Shown here: piece after piece, positions 47,506 through 59,799 of the stretch
Layout: each line of letters starts with the position of its first letter
Numbering within the stretch: position 1 is the stretch's first letter
Assembly: GCA_920105625.2 (NCBI GenBank)
Contig: OV050031.1
Span: 85,321,995 to 85,385,994 of the forward strand
DNA length: 64,000 bases
Direction of reading: 5' to 3'
Source: Clusia tigrina
Lineage: Eukaryota > Arthropoda > Insecta > Diptera > Clusiidae
Notes under the pieces: generated by a model
Seen by the model: only the letters and a program-made list of their open reading frames with translations
What the model was told of the DNA's origin: nothing
Databases searched by the model: none
Position numbers and translations under genes: made by a program

Positions 47506-50500
47506 AGACCCCCAATCAACAGCGGCAGTGACTGAGACGCCTACAGAGACGCTGACATACGCTGCGACGCCGACTTAGACGCCGACTGAGGCAGTTCGGT
47601 GTAGATATAGGCGTAGAGAGGCAGCAGATCCCCCAATCGACAGCGGCAGCGACTGAGACGCCTACAGAGACGTTGACAAAGGCTGCGACGCCGACTGAGG
47701 CTGAGAGGGGTAGACAGAGGCATAGAGAATGCAGCAGACCTCCCAATCGACAGCGGCAACAAATGAGACTCCTACTGAGATGCTGACAGAGGCTGCGATG
47801 CCGACTGAGTTGCCGACTGAGGCAGGTAGGGGTAGATATTGGCATAGAGAAGGCAGCAGACGCCCCAATCGACAGCGTCAGCGACTGAGACGAATTCAGA
47901 GACGCTGACAGAGGCTGCGACGCCGACTGGGATGCCGACTGAGGCAGGTAGGGATAGATATAGGCATAGAGAAGGCAGCAGAACCCCCAATCGTCAGCGG
48001 CAGCGACTGAGACGCCTACATTGACGCTGACAGAGGGTGCGACGCTGACTGAGACGCTGACTGAGGCAGATAGGCGTAGATATTGGCATAGAGGAGGCAT
48101 CAGACCACCAATCGACAGCGGCAGCGACTGAGACGCATTCAGAGACGCTAACAGACGCTGCGACGCCGACTGAGACGCCGAATGGAGCAGATAGGGGTAG
48201 ATATTGGCATAGAGAAGGCAGCAGACCCCCCAATCGACAGCGGCAGCAACTGAGACGCCTACAGAGACGACGACATAGGCTGAGACGTCGACTGAGACGC
48301 CGTCTGAGGCAGATAGGGGTAGATATAGGCATAGAGAAGGCAGCAGACCCCCAATGGAGAGCGGCAGTGACTGAGACGCATTCAGAGACGCTGACAGAGG
48401 CTGCAACGCCGACTGAGACGCCGACTGAGGCAGGTAGGGGTAAATATAGACATACAGAAGGTAGCAGACCCCCCAATCGGCAGCGGCAGCGACTGAGACG
48501 CCTACAGAGACGCTGACTGAGGCTGCGACGCCGAATGAGGCTGATAGGGGTAGATTTTGGCATAGAGAATGCAGCAGACCCCCCAATCGACGGCGGCAGC
48601 GATTGAGACGCCTACAGAGACGCTGACAAAGGCTGCGACGCGGACTGAGGCTGAGAGGGGTAGACAGAGGCATAGAGAAGGCAGCAGACCCCCCAATCGA
48701 CAGCGGCAACAAATGAGACTCCTACAGAGACGCTGACAGAGGCTGCGACGCCGACTGAGTTGCCGACCTAGGCAGGTAGGGGTAGATATTGGCATAGAGA
48801 AGGCAGCAGACCCCCCAATCGGCAGCGGCAGCGACTGAGACGCCAACATAGACGCTGACAGAGGCTGCGATACCGACTGAGACGCCGACTGAGGCAGATA
48901 TTGGTAGATATAGGCTTAGAGAAGGCATCAGACCCCCCAATCGACAGCGGCAGCGACTGAGACGAATTCAGAGACGATGACAGAGGCTGCGACGCCGAAT
49001 GAGACGCCGACTGTGGCAAATAAGGTTAGATATTGGCATAGAGACGACAGCAGACCCCCGCAATCGACAGCTGCAGCGACTGAAACGCCGACATAGACAC
49101 TGACAGAAGCTGCGATGCTCACTGAGATGCCGACTGAGGCAGATATTGATAGATATAGGCATAGAGAAGGCAGCAGACCCCCCAATCGACAGCGGCAGCG
49201 ACTGAGACGCCTACAGAGACGCTGACAGAGGCTGAGAAGCCAACTGTGAAGCCGACTGAGGCAGGTAGGGGTAAATATTGGCATAGAGAGAGCAGCAGAC
49301 CCCCTCAATCGACAGCGGCAGCGACTGAGATGCCTACAGGGCCGCTGACAGAGGGTGCGAAGCTGACAGAGGCAGCTACGCCGACTGAGAAGCCGACTGA
49401 GGCAGAGAGGGGTAGACATAGGCATAGAGAAGGCAGCCGACTCCCCAATCGACAGCGGAAACAACTGAGACGCCTACAGAGACGCTGACAGAGGCTGAGA
49501 AGCCGACTGTGACGCCGACTGAGGCAGGTAGGGGTAGATATAGGCATAGCGAAGGCAGCAGACCCCCCAATCGACAGCGGCAGCGACTGAGACGCCTACA
49601 GAGAGGCTGTCAGAAGCTGCGACGCTGACAGAGGCTGCGACGCCGACTGAGGCAGAGATGGTTAGACATAGGCATAGAGAAAGCAGCAGACAACCCAATC
49701 GACAGCGGCAACAACTGAGACGCCTAAAGAGACGCTGATAGAGGCTGCAACGCCGACTGAGACGCCGACTGAGGCAGATATAGGTAAATATTGGCATAGA
49801 GAAGGCAGCAGAAACCCCAATCGACAGCGGCAGCGACTGAGACGCCGACAGAGACGCTGACAGAGGCTGCGACGCCGACTGAGTCCCCGACTGAGGCAGA
49901 AAGGGGTAAATATAGGCTTAGAGAAGGCAGCAGACCCCCAATCGACAGAGGCAGCGACTGAGACGCCTACAGAGACGCTAATAGAGGCTGCGACGCTGAC
50001 AGAGGCTGCGACGACGACTGAAACGCCGACTGAGGCAGAGAGCGTTAGACATAGGCATAGAGAAGGCAGCAGACAACCCAATCGACAGCGGCAACCACTG
50101 AGACGCCTACAGAGAAGCTGATAGAGGCTGCGACGCCGACTGAGATGCCGACTGAGGCAGATAGGGGTAAATATAGGCATAGAGAAGCCTGCAGACCCCC
50201 CAATCGACAGCGGCAGCGAATGAGTCGCATTCTGAGACGCTGACAGAGGCTGCGACGCCGACTGAACCGCCGACTGAGGCAGATAAGGGTAGATATAGGC
50301 TTAGAGAAGACAGCAGACCCCCCAATCGACAGCGGCAGCGACTGAGACGCCTAGAGAGACGCTGACAGAGACTGCGACGCTGACCGAGACTGCGACGACG
50401 ACTGAGACGCCGACTGAGGCAGAGAGGATTAGACATAGGCACAGAGAAGGCAGCAGACCCCCCCAATCAACAGCGACTGAGACGACTACAGAGACGCTGA

Positions 50501-50611
50501 CATACGCTGCGACGCCGACTGAGGCAGCTAGGGGTAGATATAGGAGAGGCAGCAGATCCCCCAATCGACAGCGGCAGCGACTGAGACATCTACAGAGACG
50601 CTGACAGAGGC
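47506..50611 (+). repeat. Satellite block E, mostly low-order monomers
   Basis: About 25 forward monomers with more private differences and no long repeated order. Local similarities exist (for example 47.66-47.87 kb against 48.6-48.8 kb). Monomers just before the inversion (50,460-50,590) are damaged: one lacks most of its tail (cccaatcaacagcgactgag) and another has a contracted core (gatataggagaggc). No gene is seen. Confidence 0.8.
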
Positions 50612-50636
50612 ATCGCAGCCTCTGTCAGCGTCTCTG
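50593..50636. other. Array inversion junction
   Basis: Left of the junction monomers read forward; right of it every monomer is reverse-complemented. The arms cagagacgctgacagaggc (50,593-50,611) and gcctctgtcagcgtctctg (50,618-50,636) are perfect inverted repeats around a 6-bp spacer, atcgca. The right-hand monomer normally reads ggcatcgcagcc, so the left and right parents share ggc at 50,609-50,611, a 3-bp microhomology consistent with an end-joining or template-switch breakpoint. It is unknown whether this is biological or an assembly join. Confidence 0.9.
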
Positions 50637-53319
50637 AATGCGTCGCAGTCGCTGCCGCTGTCCATTGTGGGGTCTGCTGCCTTCTCTATGCCTATATCTA
50701 CCCCTATCTGCCTCAGTCGGCGTCTCAGTCTGCGTCTCAGTCGGTGTCGAAGCCTCTGTCAGCGTCTCTGTTGGCGTGTCAGTTGTTGCCGCTGTCGATT
50801 GGGTTGTCTGCTGCCTTCTCTATGCCTATGTCTAACCATCTCTGCCTCAGTCGGCGTCCCAGTCGGCGTCGCAGCCTCTGTCAGCGTCGCAGCCTCTGTC
50901 AGCGTCTCTGTAGGCGTCTCAGTCGCTGCAGCTGTCGATTGGGGGTCTGCTGCCTTCTCTATGCCTATATCTACCCCTACCTGCCTCTGTCGGCGTCACA
51001 ATCGGCTTCTCAGCCTCTGTCAGCGTATCTGTAGGCATCTCAGTTGTTGCCGCTGTCGATTGGGGGGTCTGCTGCCTTCTCTATGCCTATGTCTACCACT
51101 CTCTGCCTCAGTCGGCGTCTCAGTCGGCATCTCAGTCGGAGTCGCAGCCTCTTTCAGCGTCGCACCCTCTGTCAGCGTCTGTATAGGCGTCTCAGTCGCT
51201 TCCACTGTCGATTGGGGGGGTCTGCTGCCTTCTCTATGCCCATATCTAACCCTATCTGCCTCAGTCGACGTCTCAGTCGGCGTCGCAGCCTATGTCAGCG
51301 TCTCTGTAGGCGTCTCAGTCGCTGCCGCTGTTGATTGGCGGGTCTGCTGACTTCTCTATGCCTATCTCTTCCCCTATCTGCATCAGTCGGCGCCACGGTC
51401 GGCTTCGCAGCCTCTGTTAGCGTCTCTGTAGGTGTCTCAGTCGCTGCCGCTTTCGATTGGGGGGGAGTCTGCTGCCTTCTCTATGCCAATATCTACCCTT
51501 ATCTGCCTCAGTCGGCGTCGCAGCCTCTGGTATTTTCTCTGTGGGCGTCTCATTTGTTGCCGCTGTCGATTGGGTTCTGCTGCCTTCTCTATGACTATGT
51601 CTACCCCTCTCAGCCTCAGTCGGCGTCTCAGTCGGCTTCGCAGCCTCTGTCAGCGTCTCAGTAGGCGTCTCAGTCGCTGCCGCCGTCGATTGGGGGGTCT
51701 GCTGTCTTCTCTAAGCCTATATCTACCCTTATCTGCCTCAGTCGGCGTCTCAGTCGGCGTCTCAGTCGGAGTCGCAGCCTCTTTCAGCGTCGCACCCTCT
51801 GTCAGCGTCTCTATAGGCGTCTCAGTCGCTGCCGCTGTCGATTGGGGTGGAGTCTGCTGTCTTCTCTAAGCCTATATCTACCCTTATCTGCCTCAGCCGG
51901 CGTCTCAGCCTCTGTCAGCGTCTCTGTAGGCGTCTCAGTCGCTGCCGCTGTAGATTGGGGAGGTTCTGCTGCCTTCTCTATGCCTATATCTACCCCTATC
52001 TGCCTCAGTCGGCGTCTCAGCCTCTGTCAGCGTCTCTGTAGGCGTCTCAGTCGCTGCAGCTGTAGATTGGGGGGGTCTGCTGCTCTCTCTATGCCAATAT
52101 TTACCCCTACCTGCCTCAGTCGGCTTCACAGTCGGCTTCTCAGCCTATGTCAGCGTCTCTGAATGCGTCTCAGTCGCTGCCGCTGTCGATTGGGGGTCTG
52201 CTGCCTTCTCTATGCCTATATTTACCCCTATCTGCCTCAGTCGGCGTCTCAGTCGTCGTCGCAGCCTCTGACACCGTCGCAGCCTCTGTCAGCGTCTCTG
52301 TAGGCGTCTCAGTCGCTGCCGCTGTCGCTTGGGGGGTCTGCTGCCTTCTCTATGCCTATATTTACCCCTATCTGCCGCAGTCGGCGTCTCAGTCGGCGTC
52401 TCAGTCGGAGTCGCAGCCTCTTTCAGCGTCGCACCCTCTGTCAGCGTCTCTATAGGTGTCTCAGTCGCTGCCGCTGTCGATTGGGGTGGAGTCTGCTGCC
52501 TTCTCTATGCCAATATCTACCCTTATCTGCCTCAGTCGGCGTCGCAGCCTCTGGTAGCGTCTCTGTAGGCGTCTCATTTGTTGCCGCTGTCGACTGGGTT
52601 CTGCTGCCTTCTCTATGCCTATGTCTACCCCTCTCAGCCTCAGTCGACGTCTCAGTCGGCGTCGCAGCCTATGTCAGCGCCTCTGTAGGCATCTCAGTCG
52701 CTGCCGCTGTTGATTGGCGGGTCTGCTGACTTCTCTCTGCCTATATCTTCCCCTATCTGCCTCAGTCGGCACAACAGTCGGGTTCGCAGCCTCTGTTAGC
52801 GTCTCTGTAGGTGTCTCAGTCGCTGCCGCTTTCGATTGGGGGGGAGTCTGCTGCCTTCTCTATGCCATTATCTACCCTTATCTGCCTCAGTCGGCGTCGC
52901 AGCCTCTGGTAGCGTGTCTGTAGGCGTCTCATTTGTTGCCGCTGTCGATTGGGTTCTGCTGCCTTCTCTATGCCTATGTCTACCCCTCTCAGCCTCAGTC
53001 GGCGTCTCAGTCGGCTTCGCAGCCTCTGTCAGCGACTCTGTAGGCGTCTCAATCGCTGCCGCCGTCGATTGGGGGGTCTGCTGCTCTCTCTATACCAATA
53101 TCTACACCTATCTGCCTCAGTCGCGTAGCAGCCTCGGTCAGCGTCTCAGTCGCTGCCACTGTCGATTGGGAGGTCTGCTGCCTTCTCTATGCCTATATCT
53201 ACCCCTATCTGCCTTAGTCGGCGTCTCAGTCGACGTCTCAGCCTATATCAGCATCTCTGTAGGCGTTTCAGTCGCTGCCGCTGTCGATTGGGGGGTCTTC
53301 TGCCTTCTCTATGCCAATA

Positions 53320-54530
53320 TCTACCCCTATCTGCCTCAGTCGGCGTCTCAGCCTCTGTCAGCGTCTCTGTAGGCGTCTCAGTCGCTGCCGCTGTCGATGG
53401 AGGGGTCTGCTGCCTTCTCTATGCCTATATCTACCCCTATCTGCCTCAGTCAGCGTCACAGTCGGCTTCGCAGCCTCTGTCAGCGTCTCTGTAGGCATCT
53501 CAGTCGCTGCCGCTGTCGATTGAGGGGTCTGCTGCCTTCTCTAAGCCCATATCTACCCTTATCTGCCTCAGTCGGCGTCTCAGTCCGCGTCGCAGCCTCT
53601 GTCAGCGTCTCTGAATGCGTCTCAGTCGCTGCCGCTGTCGATTGGGGGTCTGCTGCCTTCTCTGTGAGTATATTTACCCCTATCTGCCTCAGTCGGCATC
53701 TCAGTCGGCATCGCAACCTCTGTCAGCGCCTCTGTATTCGTTTCAATCGCTGCCGCTGTCGATTGGGGGGTCTGCTGCCTTCTCTATGCCTATGTCTACC
53801 CCTCTCTGCCTCAGTCGGCGACTCAGTCGGCGTCGCTGCCTCTGTTAGCGCGCACCCTCTGTCAGCGTCTCTGTAGGCGTCTCAGTCGCAGCCGCTGTCG
53901 ATTAGTTGGGTCTGCTGCTCTCTCTATGCCAATATCTACCCCTATCTGCATCAGTCGGCGTCGCAGCCTCTGTCAGCGTCTCTGTAGGCGTCTCAGTCGC
54001 TGCCGCTGTCGATGGAGGGGTCTGCTGCCTTCTCTATGCCTATATCTACCCCTATCTGCCTCAGTCAGCGTCACAGTCGGCTTCGCAGCCTCTGTCAGCG
54101 TCTCTGTAGGCATCTCAGTCGCTGCCGCTGTCGATTGAGGGGTCTGCTGCCTTCTCTAAGCCTATATCTACCCTTATCTGCCTCAGTCGGCGTCTCAGTC
54201 CGCGTCGCAGCCTCTGTCAGCGTCTCTGAATGCGTCTCAGTCGCTGCCGCTGTCGATTGGGGGTCTGCTGCCTTCTCTGTGAGTATATTTACCCCTATCT
54301 GCCTCAGTCGGCATCTCAGTCGGCATCGCAACCTCTGTCAGCGCCCCTGTAGGCGTTTCAATCGCTGCCGCTGTCGATTGGGGGGTCTGCTGCCTTCTCT
54401 ATGCCTATGTCTACCCCTCTCTGCCTCAGTCGGCGACTCAGTCGGTGTCGCTGCCTCTGTTAGCGCGCACCCTCTGTCAGCGTCTCTGTAGGCGTCTCAG
54501 TCGCAGCCGCTGTCGATTAGTTGGGTCTGC
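53320..54530 (-). repeat. 615-bp tandem duplication in the inverted arm
   Basis: Two five-monomer units at about 53,320-53,915 and 53,935-54,530 share gtcgatggaggggtctg (offset 615 bp), a monomer with ctctgtgagtatatttaccc, one with ctgttagcgcgcaccctctg and one with gtcgattagttggg. Differences are few, for example ctgtattcg against ctgtaggcg in the fourth monomer. Matching ends just after 54,530. Confidence 0.82.
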
Positions 54531-56354
54531 TGCATTCTCTATGCCAAAATCTACCCCTATCTGCCTCAGTCGGCGTCGCAGCCTATGTCAGCGCCTCTGT
54601 AGGCATCTCAGTCGCTGCCGCTGTTGATTGGCGGGTCTGCTGCCTTCTCTATGCCTATATCTACCCCTATCTGCCTCAGTCAGCGTCACAGTCGGCTTCG
54701 CAGCCTCTATCAACGGCTCTGTAGGCGTCTCAGTTGTTGCCGCTGTCCATTGAGGGGTCTGTTGCATTCTCTATGCCTATGTCTAACCCTCTCTGCCTCA
54801 GTCGGCGTCTCAGTCGTCGTCGCAGCCTCTGTCAGCGTCTCTGACTGCGTCCCAGTCGCTGCCGCTGTCGATTGGGGGTCTGCTGCCTTCTCTATGCCTA
54901 TATTTACCCCTATCTGCCTCAGCCGGCATCTCAGTCATCGTCGCAGCCTATGTCAGCGTCTCTGTAGGCATCTCAGTCGCTGCCGCTGTCGATTGGGGGG
55001 TCTGCTGCCTTCTCTAAGCCTATATCTACCCTTATCTGCCTCAGTCGTCGTCTCAGTCCGCGTCGCAGCCTCTGTCAGCGTCTCTGAATGCGTCCCAGTC
55101 GCTGCCGCTGTCGATTGGGGGTCTGCTGCCTTCTCTATGCCTATATTTACCCCTATCTGCCTCAGCCGGCATCTCAGTCATCGTCGTAGCCTCTATCAGC
55201 GTCTCTGTAGGCGTCTCAGTTGTTGCCGCTGTCGATTGGGTTGTCTGCTGCTTTCTCTATGCCTATGTCTAACCATCTCTGCCTCAGTCGGCATCGCAGC
55301 CTCTGTAAGCGTCTCTGTATTCGTTTCAGTCGCTGCCGCTATCGATTGGGGGATCTGCTGCCTTCTGTGTGCCTATTTCTACCCCTATCTGCCTCAGTCG
55401 GCGTATCAGTAGGCGTCGCAGTCTCTGTCAGCGTCTCTGAAGGCGTCTCAGTCGCTGCCGTTGTCGATTGGGGGGTCTGCTGCCTTCTCTAAGCATATAT
55501 CTACCCCTATCTGGCTCAGTCGGCATCTGAGTCGGCGTCGCAGCTTCTATCAGCGTCTCTGTATACTTCTCAGTTGTTGCCGTTGTCGATTGGGTTATCT
55601 GCTGATTTCTCTATGCCTATGTCTAACCCTCTCTGCCTCAGTCGGCGTCTCAGTCGTCGTCGCAGCCTCTGTCAGCGTCTCTGTAGCCGTCTCAGTCGCT
55701 GCCGCTGTCGATTGGGGGGTCTGCTGCCTTCTCTAAGCCTATATTTACCCCTCTCCGCCTGAGTCGGGGTCTCAGTCGGAGTCGCAGCCTCTGTCAGCGT
55801 CTCTGTCGGCGTTTCAGATGCTGCCGCTGTCGATTGGGGGTCTGCTGCCTACTCTAGGCCTATATTTGCCTCTATCTGAATGAGTCGGCATCTCAGTCGG
55901 CGTCGCAGCCTCTATCAGCGTCTCTGTAGGCGTCTCAGTTGTTGCCGCTGTCGATTGGGTTGTCTGCTGCTTTCTCTATGCCTATGTCTAACCATCTCTG
56001 CCTCAGTCGGCATCACAGTCTCTGTCAGCGTCTCTGTAGGCGTTTCAGTCGCTGCCGCTGTCGATTGGGGGGTCTGCTGCCTTCTCTATGCCTATATCTA
56101 CTCCTACCTGCCTCAGTCGGCGTCACAGTCGGCTTCTCAGCCTCAGTCAGCGTCTCTGTAGGCGTTTCAGTTGTTGCCGCTGTCGATTGGGGGATCTGCT
56201 GCCTTCTCTATGCCTATGTCTACCCCTCACTGCCTCAGTCGGCGTCTCAGTTGGCGTCGCTGCCTCATTTGCTGCCGCTGTCGATTGGGGGGTCTGCTGC
56301 CTTCTCTATTCTTATATCTACCCCTATCTGCCTCAGTCGGCGTCTCAGTCGGCG

Positions 56355-58680
56355 TCGCAACCTCTTGTCGGCGTCTCTGTAGGCATCTCAGTCGGTGCCG
56401 CTGTCGATTGGGGGGTCTGCTGCCTTCTCTATGCCTATATCTACCCCTCTCTGCCTCAGTCGGCGTCTCAGTCGGCGTCGCATCCTCTTGTCAACGTCTC
56501 TGTAGGCATCTCAGTCGTCGTCGCAGCCTCTGTCAGCGTCGCAGCCTCTTTCAGCGTCTCTGTAGCCGTCTTAGTCGCTGCTGCTGTCGATTGGGGGGAC
56601 TGCTGCCTTCTCTGAGCCTATATTTACCCCTCTCTGCCTCTGTCGGCGTCTCAGTCGGCGTCGCAGCCTCAGTCAGCGTCTCTGTAGGCGTTTCAGTTGT
56701 TGCCGCTGTCGATTGGGGATCTGCTGCCTTCTGTATGCCTATTTCTACCCCTATCTGCCTCAGTCGGTGTCTCAGTTGGCGTCGCAGTCTCTGTCAGCGT
56801 CTCTGAAGGTGTCTCAGTCGCTGCCGCTGTCGATTGGGGGGTCTGCTGCCTTCTCTATCTGCCCCAGTCGGCATCTCAGTCGGCGTCGCAGCCTCTTGTC
56901 AGCGTCTCTGTAGGCACCTCAGTCGCTGCCGTTGTCGATTGGGGGGTCTGCTGCCTTCTCTAAGCATATATCTACCCCTATCTGCCTTAGTCGGCGTCTC
57001 AGTAGGCGTCTCAGTCGGCGTCGCAGCCTCTTGTTAGCGTCTCTGTAGGCATCTCAGTCGCTGCCGCTGTCGATTGGGGGGTCTGCTGGCTTCTCTATGC
57101 CTATGTCTAACCCTCTCTGCCTCAGTCGGCGTCTCAGTCGGCGTCTCAGCCTCTGCCAGCGTCGCAGCCTCTGTCAGCGTCTCTGTAGGCGTCTCAGTCG
57201 CTGCCGCTGTCGATTCGGGGGTCTGCTACCTTCTCTATGCCAATGTCTACCCCTATCTGGCTCAGTCGGCATCTCAGTCGGCGTCGCAGCCTCTGTCAGC
57301 GTCTCTGTAGGCGTCTCAGTCGCTGCCGCTGTCGATTGGGTTGTCTGCTGCCTTCTCTATGCCTATGTCTAACCCTCTCTGCCTCAGGCGGCGTCTCAGT
57401 CGGCGTCGCAGCCTCTTTCAGCGTCTCTGTAGGCCTCTCAGTCGCTGCCGCTGTCGATTGGGGGGTCTGCTGCCTTCTCTATCTGCCCCAGCCGGCATCT
57501 CAGTCGGCGTCGCAACCTCTTGTCGGCGTCTCTGTAGGCATCTCAGTCGGTGCCGCTGTCGATTGGGGGGTCTGCTGCCTTCTCTATGCCTATATCTACC
57601 CCTCTCTGCCTCAGTCGGCGTCTCAGTCGGAGTCGCATCCTCTTGTCAACGTCTCTGTAGGCATCTCAGTCGTCGTCGCAGCCTCTGTCAGCGTCGCAGC
57701 CTCTTTCAGCGTCTCTGTAGCCGTCTTAGTCGCTGCTGCTGTCGATTGGGGGGTCTGCTGCCTTCTCTGAGCCTATATTTACCCCTCTCTGCCTCTGTCG
57801 GCGTCTCAGTCGGCGTCGCAGCCTCAGTCAGCGTCTCTGTAGGCGTTTCAGTTGTTGCCGCTGTCGATTGGGGGATCTGCTGCCTTCTCTATGCCTATGT
57901 CTACCCCTCTCTGCCTCAGTCGGCGTCTCAGTTGGCGTCGCTGCCTCTGTCAGCGTCGCACCCTCTGTCAGCGTCTCTGTAGGCGTCTCAGTCGCAGCCG
58001 CTGTCGATTGGTGCGGACTGCTGCTCTCTCTATGCCAATATCTACCCCTATCTGGCTCAGTCGGCATCTCAGTCGGCGTCGCAGCCTCTATCAGCGTCTC
58101 TGTATGCTTCTCAGTTGTTGCCGTTGTCGATTGGGTTATCTGCTGCTTTCTCTATGCCTATGTCTAACCCTCTCTGCCTCAGTCGGCGTCTCAGTCGGCG
58201 TCGCAGCCTCTGTCAGCGTCTCTGTAGGCGTCTCATTCGCTGCCGCTGTCGATTGGGGGGTCTGCTGCCTTTTCTATTCTTATATCTACCCCTATCTGCC
58301 TCAGTCGGCGTCTCAGTCGGCGTCTCAGTCGGCGTCGCAACCTCTTGTCGGCGTCTCTGTAGGCATCTCAGTCGGTGCCGCTGTCGATTGGGGGGTCTGC
58401 TGCCTTCTCTATGCCTATATCTACCCCTATCTGCCTCAGTCGGCGTCTCAGTCGGCGTCGCATCCTCTTGTCAACGTCTCTGTAGGCATCTCAGTCGTCG
58501 TCGCAGCCTCTGTCAGCGTCGCAGCCTCTTTCAGCGTCTCTGTAGCCGTCTTAGTCACTGCTGCTGTCGATTGGGGGGTCTGCTGCCTTCTCTGAGGCTA
58601 TATTTACCCCTCTCTGCCTCTGTCGGCGTCTCAGTCGGCGTCGCAGCCTCTTGTCGGCGTCTCTGTAGGCATCTCAGTCG
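56355..58680 (-). repeat. Three-copy HOR, spacings about 1.15 and 0.83 kb
   Basis: A short series of monomers with caacctcttgtcggcgtctc, then catcctcttgtcaacgtctc, then a double 18-bp module with cagcctctttcagcg, recurs near 56.36, 57.51 and 58.34 kb (ends near 56,615, 57,770 and 58,595). The unequal spacing shows units of different monomer number. The trait cctcttgtc (one base longer than the usual cctctgtc) is confined to this arm as far as I see. Confidence 0.72.
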
Positions 58681-59799
58681 GTGCCGCTGTCGATTGGAGG
58701 GTCTGCTGCCTTCTCTATGCATATATCTACCCCTATCAGCCTCAGTCAGCGTCACAGTCGGCTTCGCAGCCTCTATCAACGGCTCTGTAGGCGTCTCAGT
58801 TGTTGCCGCGGTCCATTGAGGGCTCTGCTGCATTCTCTATGCCTATGTCTAACCCTCTCTGCCTCAGTCGGCGTCTCAGTCGTCGTCGCAGCCTCTGTCA
58901 GCGTCGCAGCCTCTGTCAGCGTCTCTGTATGCGTCTCAGTCGCTGCCGTTGTCGATTGGGGGGTCTGCTGCCTCCTCTAAGCCTATATCTACCCTTATCT
59001 GCCTTAGTCGGCGTCTCAGTCCGCGTCGCAGCCTCTGTCAGCGTCTCTGAATGCGTCTCAGTCGCTGCCGCTGTCGATTGGGGGTCTGCTGCCTTCTCTA
59101 TGCCTATATTTACCCCTATCTGCCTCAGTCGGCATCTCAGTCGGCGTCGCAGCCTCTGTCAGCGTCTCTGTCGGCGTTTCAGATGCTGCCGCTGTCGATT
59201 GGGTTGTCTGCTGCCTTCTCTATGCCTATCTCTAACCCTCTCTGCCTCAGTCGGCGTCTCAGTCGTCGTCGCAGCCTCTGTCAGCGTCGCATTATCTTTC
59301 AGCGTCTCTGTAGCCGTCTCAGGCGCTGCCGCTGTCGATTGGGGGGTCTGCTGCCTTCTCTAAGCCTATATTTACCCCTCTCTGCCTGAGTCGGGGTCTC
59401 AGTCGGCGTCGCAGCTTCTGTCAGCGTCTCTGTAGGCGTCTCAGTCGCTTCCGCTGTCGATTGGGGGGGTCTGCTGCCTTCTCTATGCCTATATATCTAC
59501 CCCTATCTGCCTCAGTCGGCGTCTCAGTCGGCGTCTCAGTCGGCGTCGCAGCCTCTGTCAGCATCTCTGTTGGCGTCTCAGTCGCTGCCGCTGTCGATTG
59601 GGGGGTCTGCTGCCTTCTCTAAGCCTATATCTACCCTTATCTGCCTCAGTCGGCGTCTCAGTCCGCGTCGCAGCCTCTGTCAGCGTCGTATCCTCTTTCA
59701 GCGTCTCTGTAGCCGTCTCAGTCGCTGCCGCTGTCGATTGGGGGGTCTGCTGCCTTCTCTAAGCCTATATTTACCCCTCTCTGCCTGAGTCGGGGTCTC

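Larger units (their letters stand above)
36015..50611 (+). repeat. 122-bp satellite array, forward arm, last segment
   Basis: Forward monomers continue in phase after LINE copy B and run to the orientation switch. Variant composition changes along the way: block C to about 39.2 kb, block D (3,842-bp HOR) to about 46.9 kb, then block E with little repeated order. No gene is seen. Confidence 0.96.

Noticed and set aside
1..50611. A coding tandem repeat (mucin-, silk- or antifreeze-like protein)
   Set aside because: The repeat period is not a multiple of 3, so successive monomers would encode different peptides, and each frame meets a stop about every three monomers. Real coding repeats keep frame.
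49240..52135. A large perfect palindrome centred on 50,614
   Set aside because: Beyond the 19-bp arms the mirrored monomers are not in matching order, so only the junction itself is palindromic.
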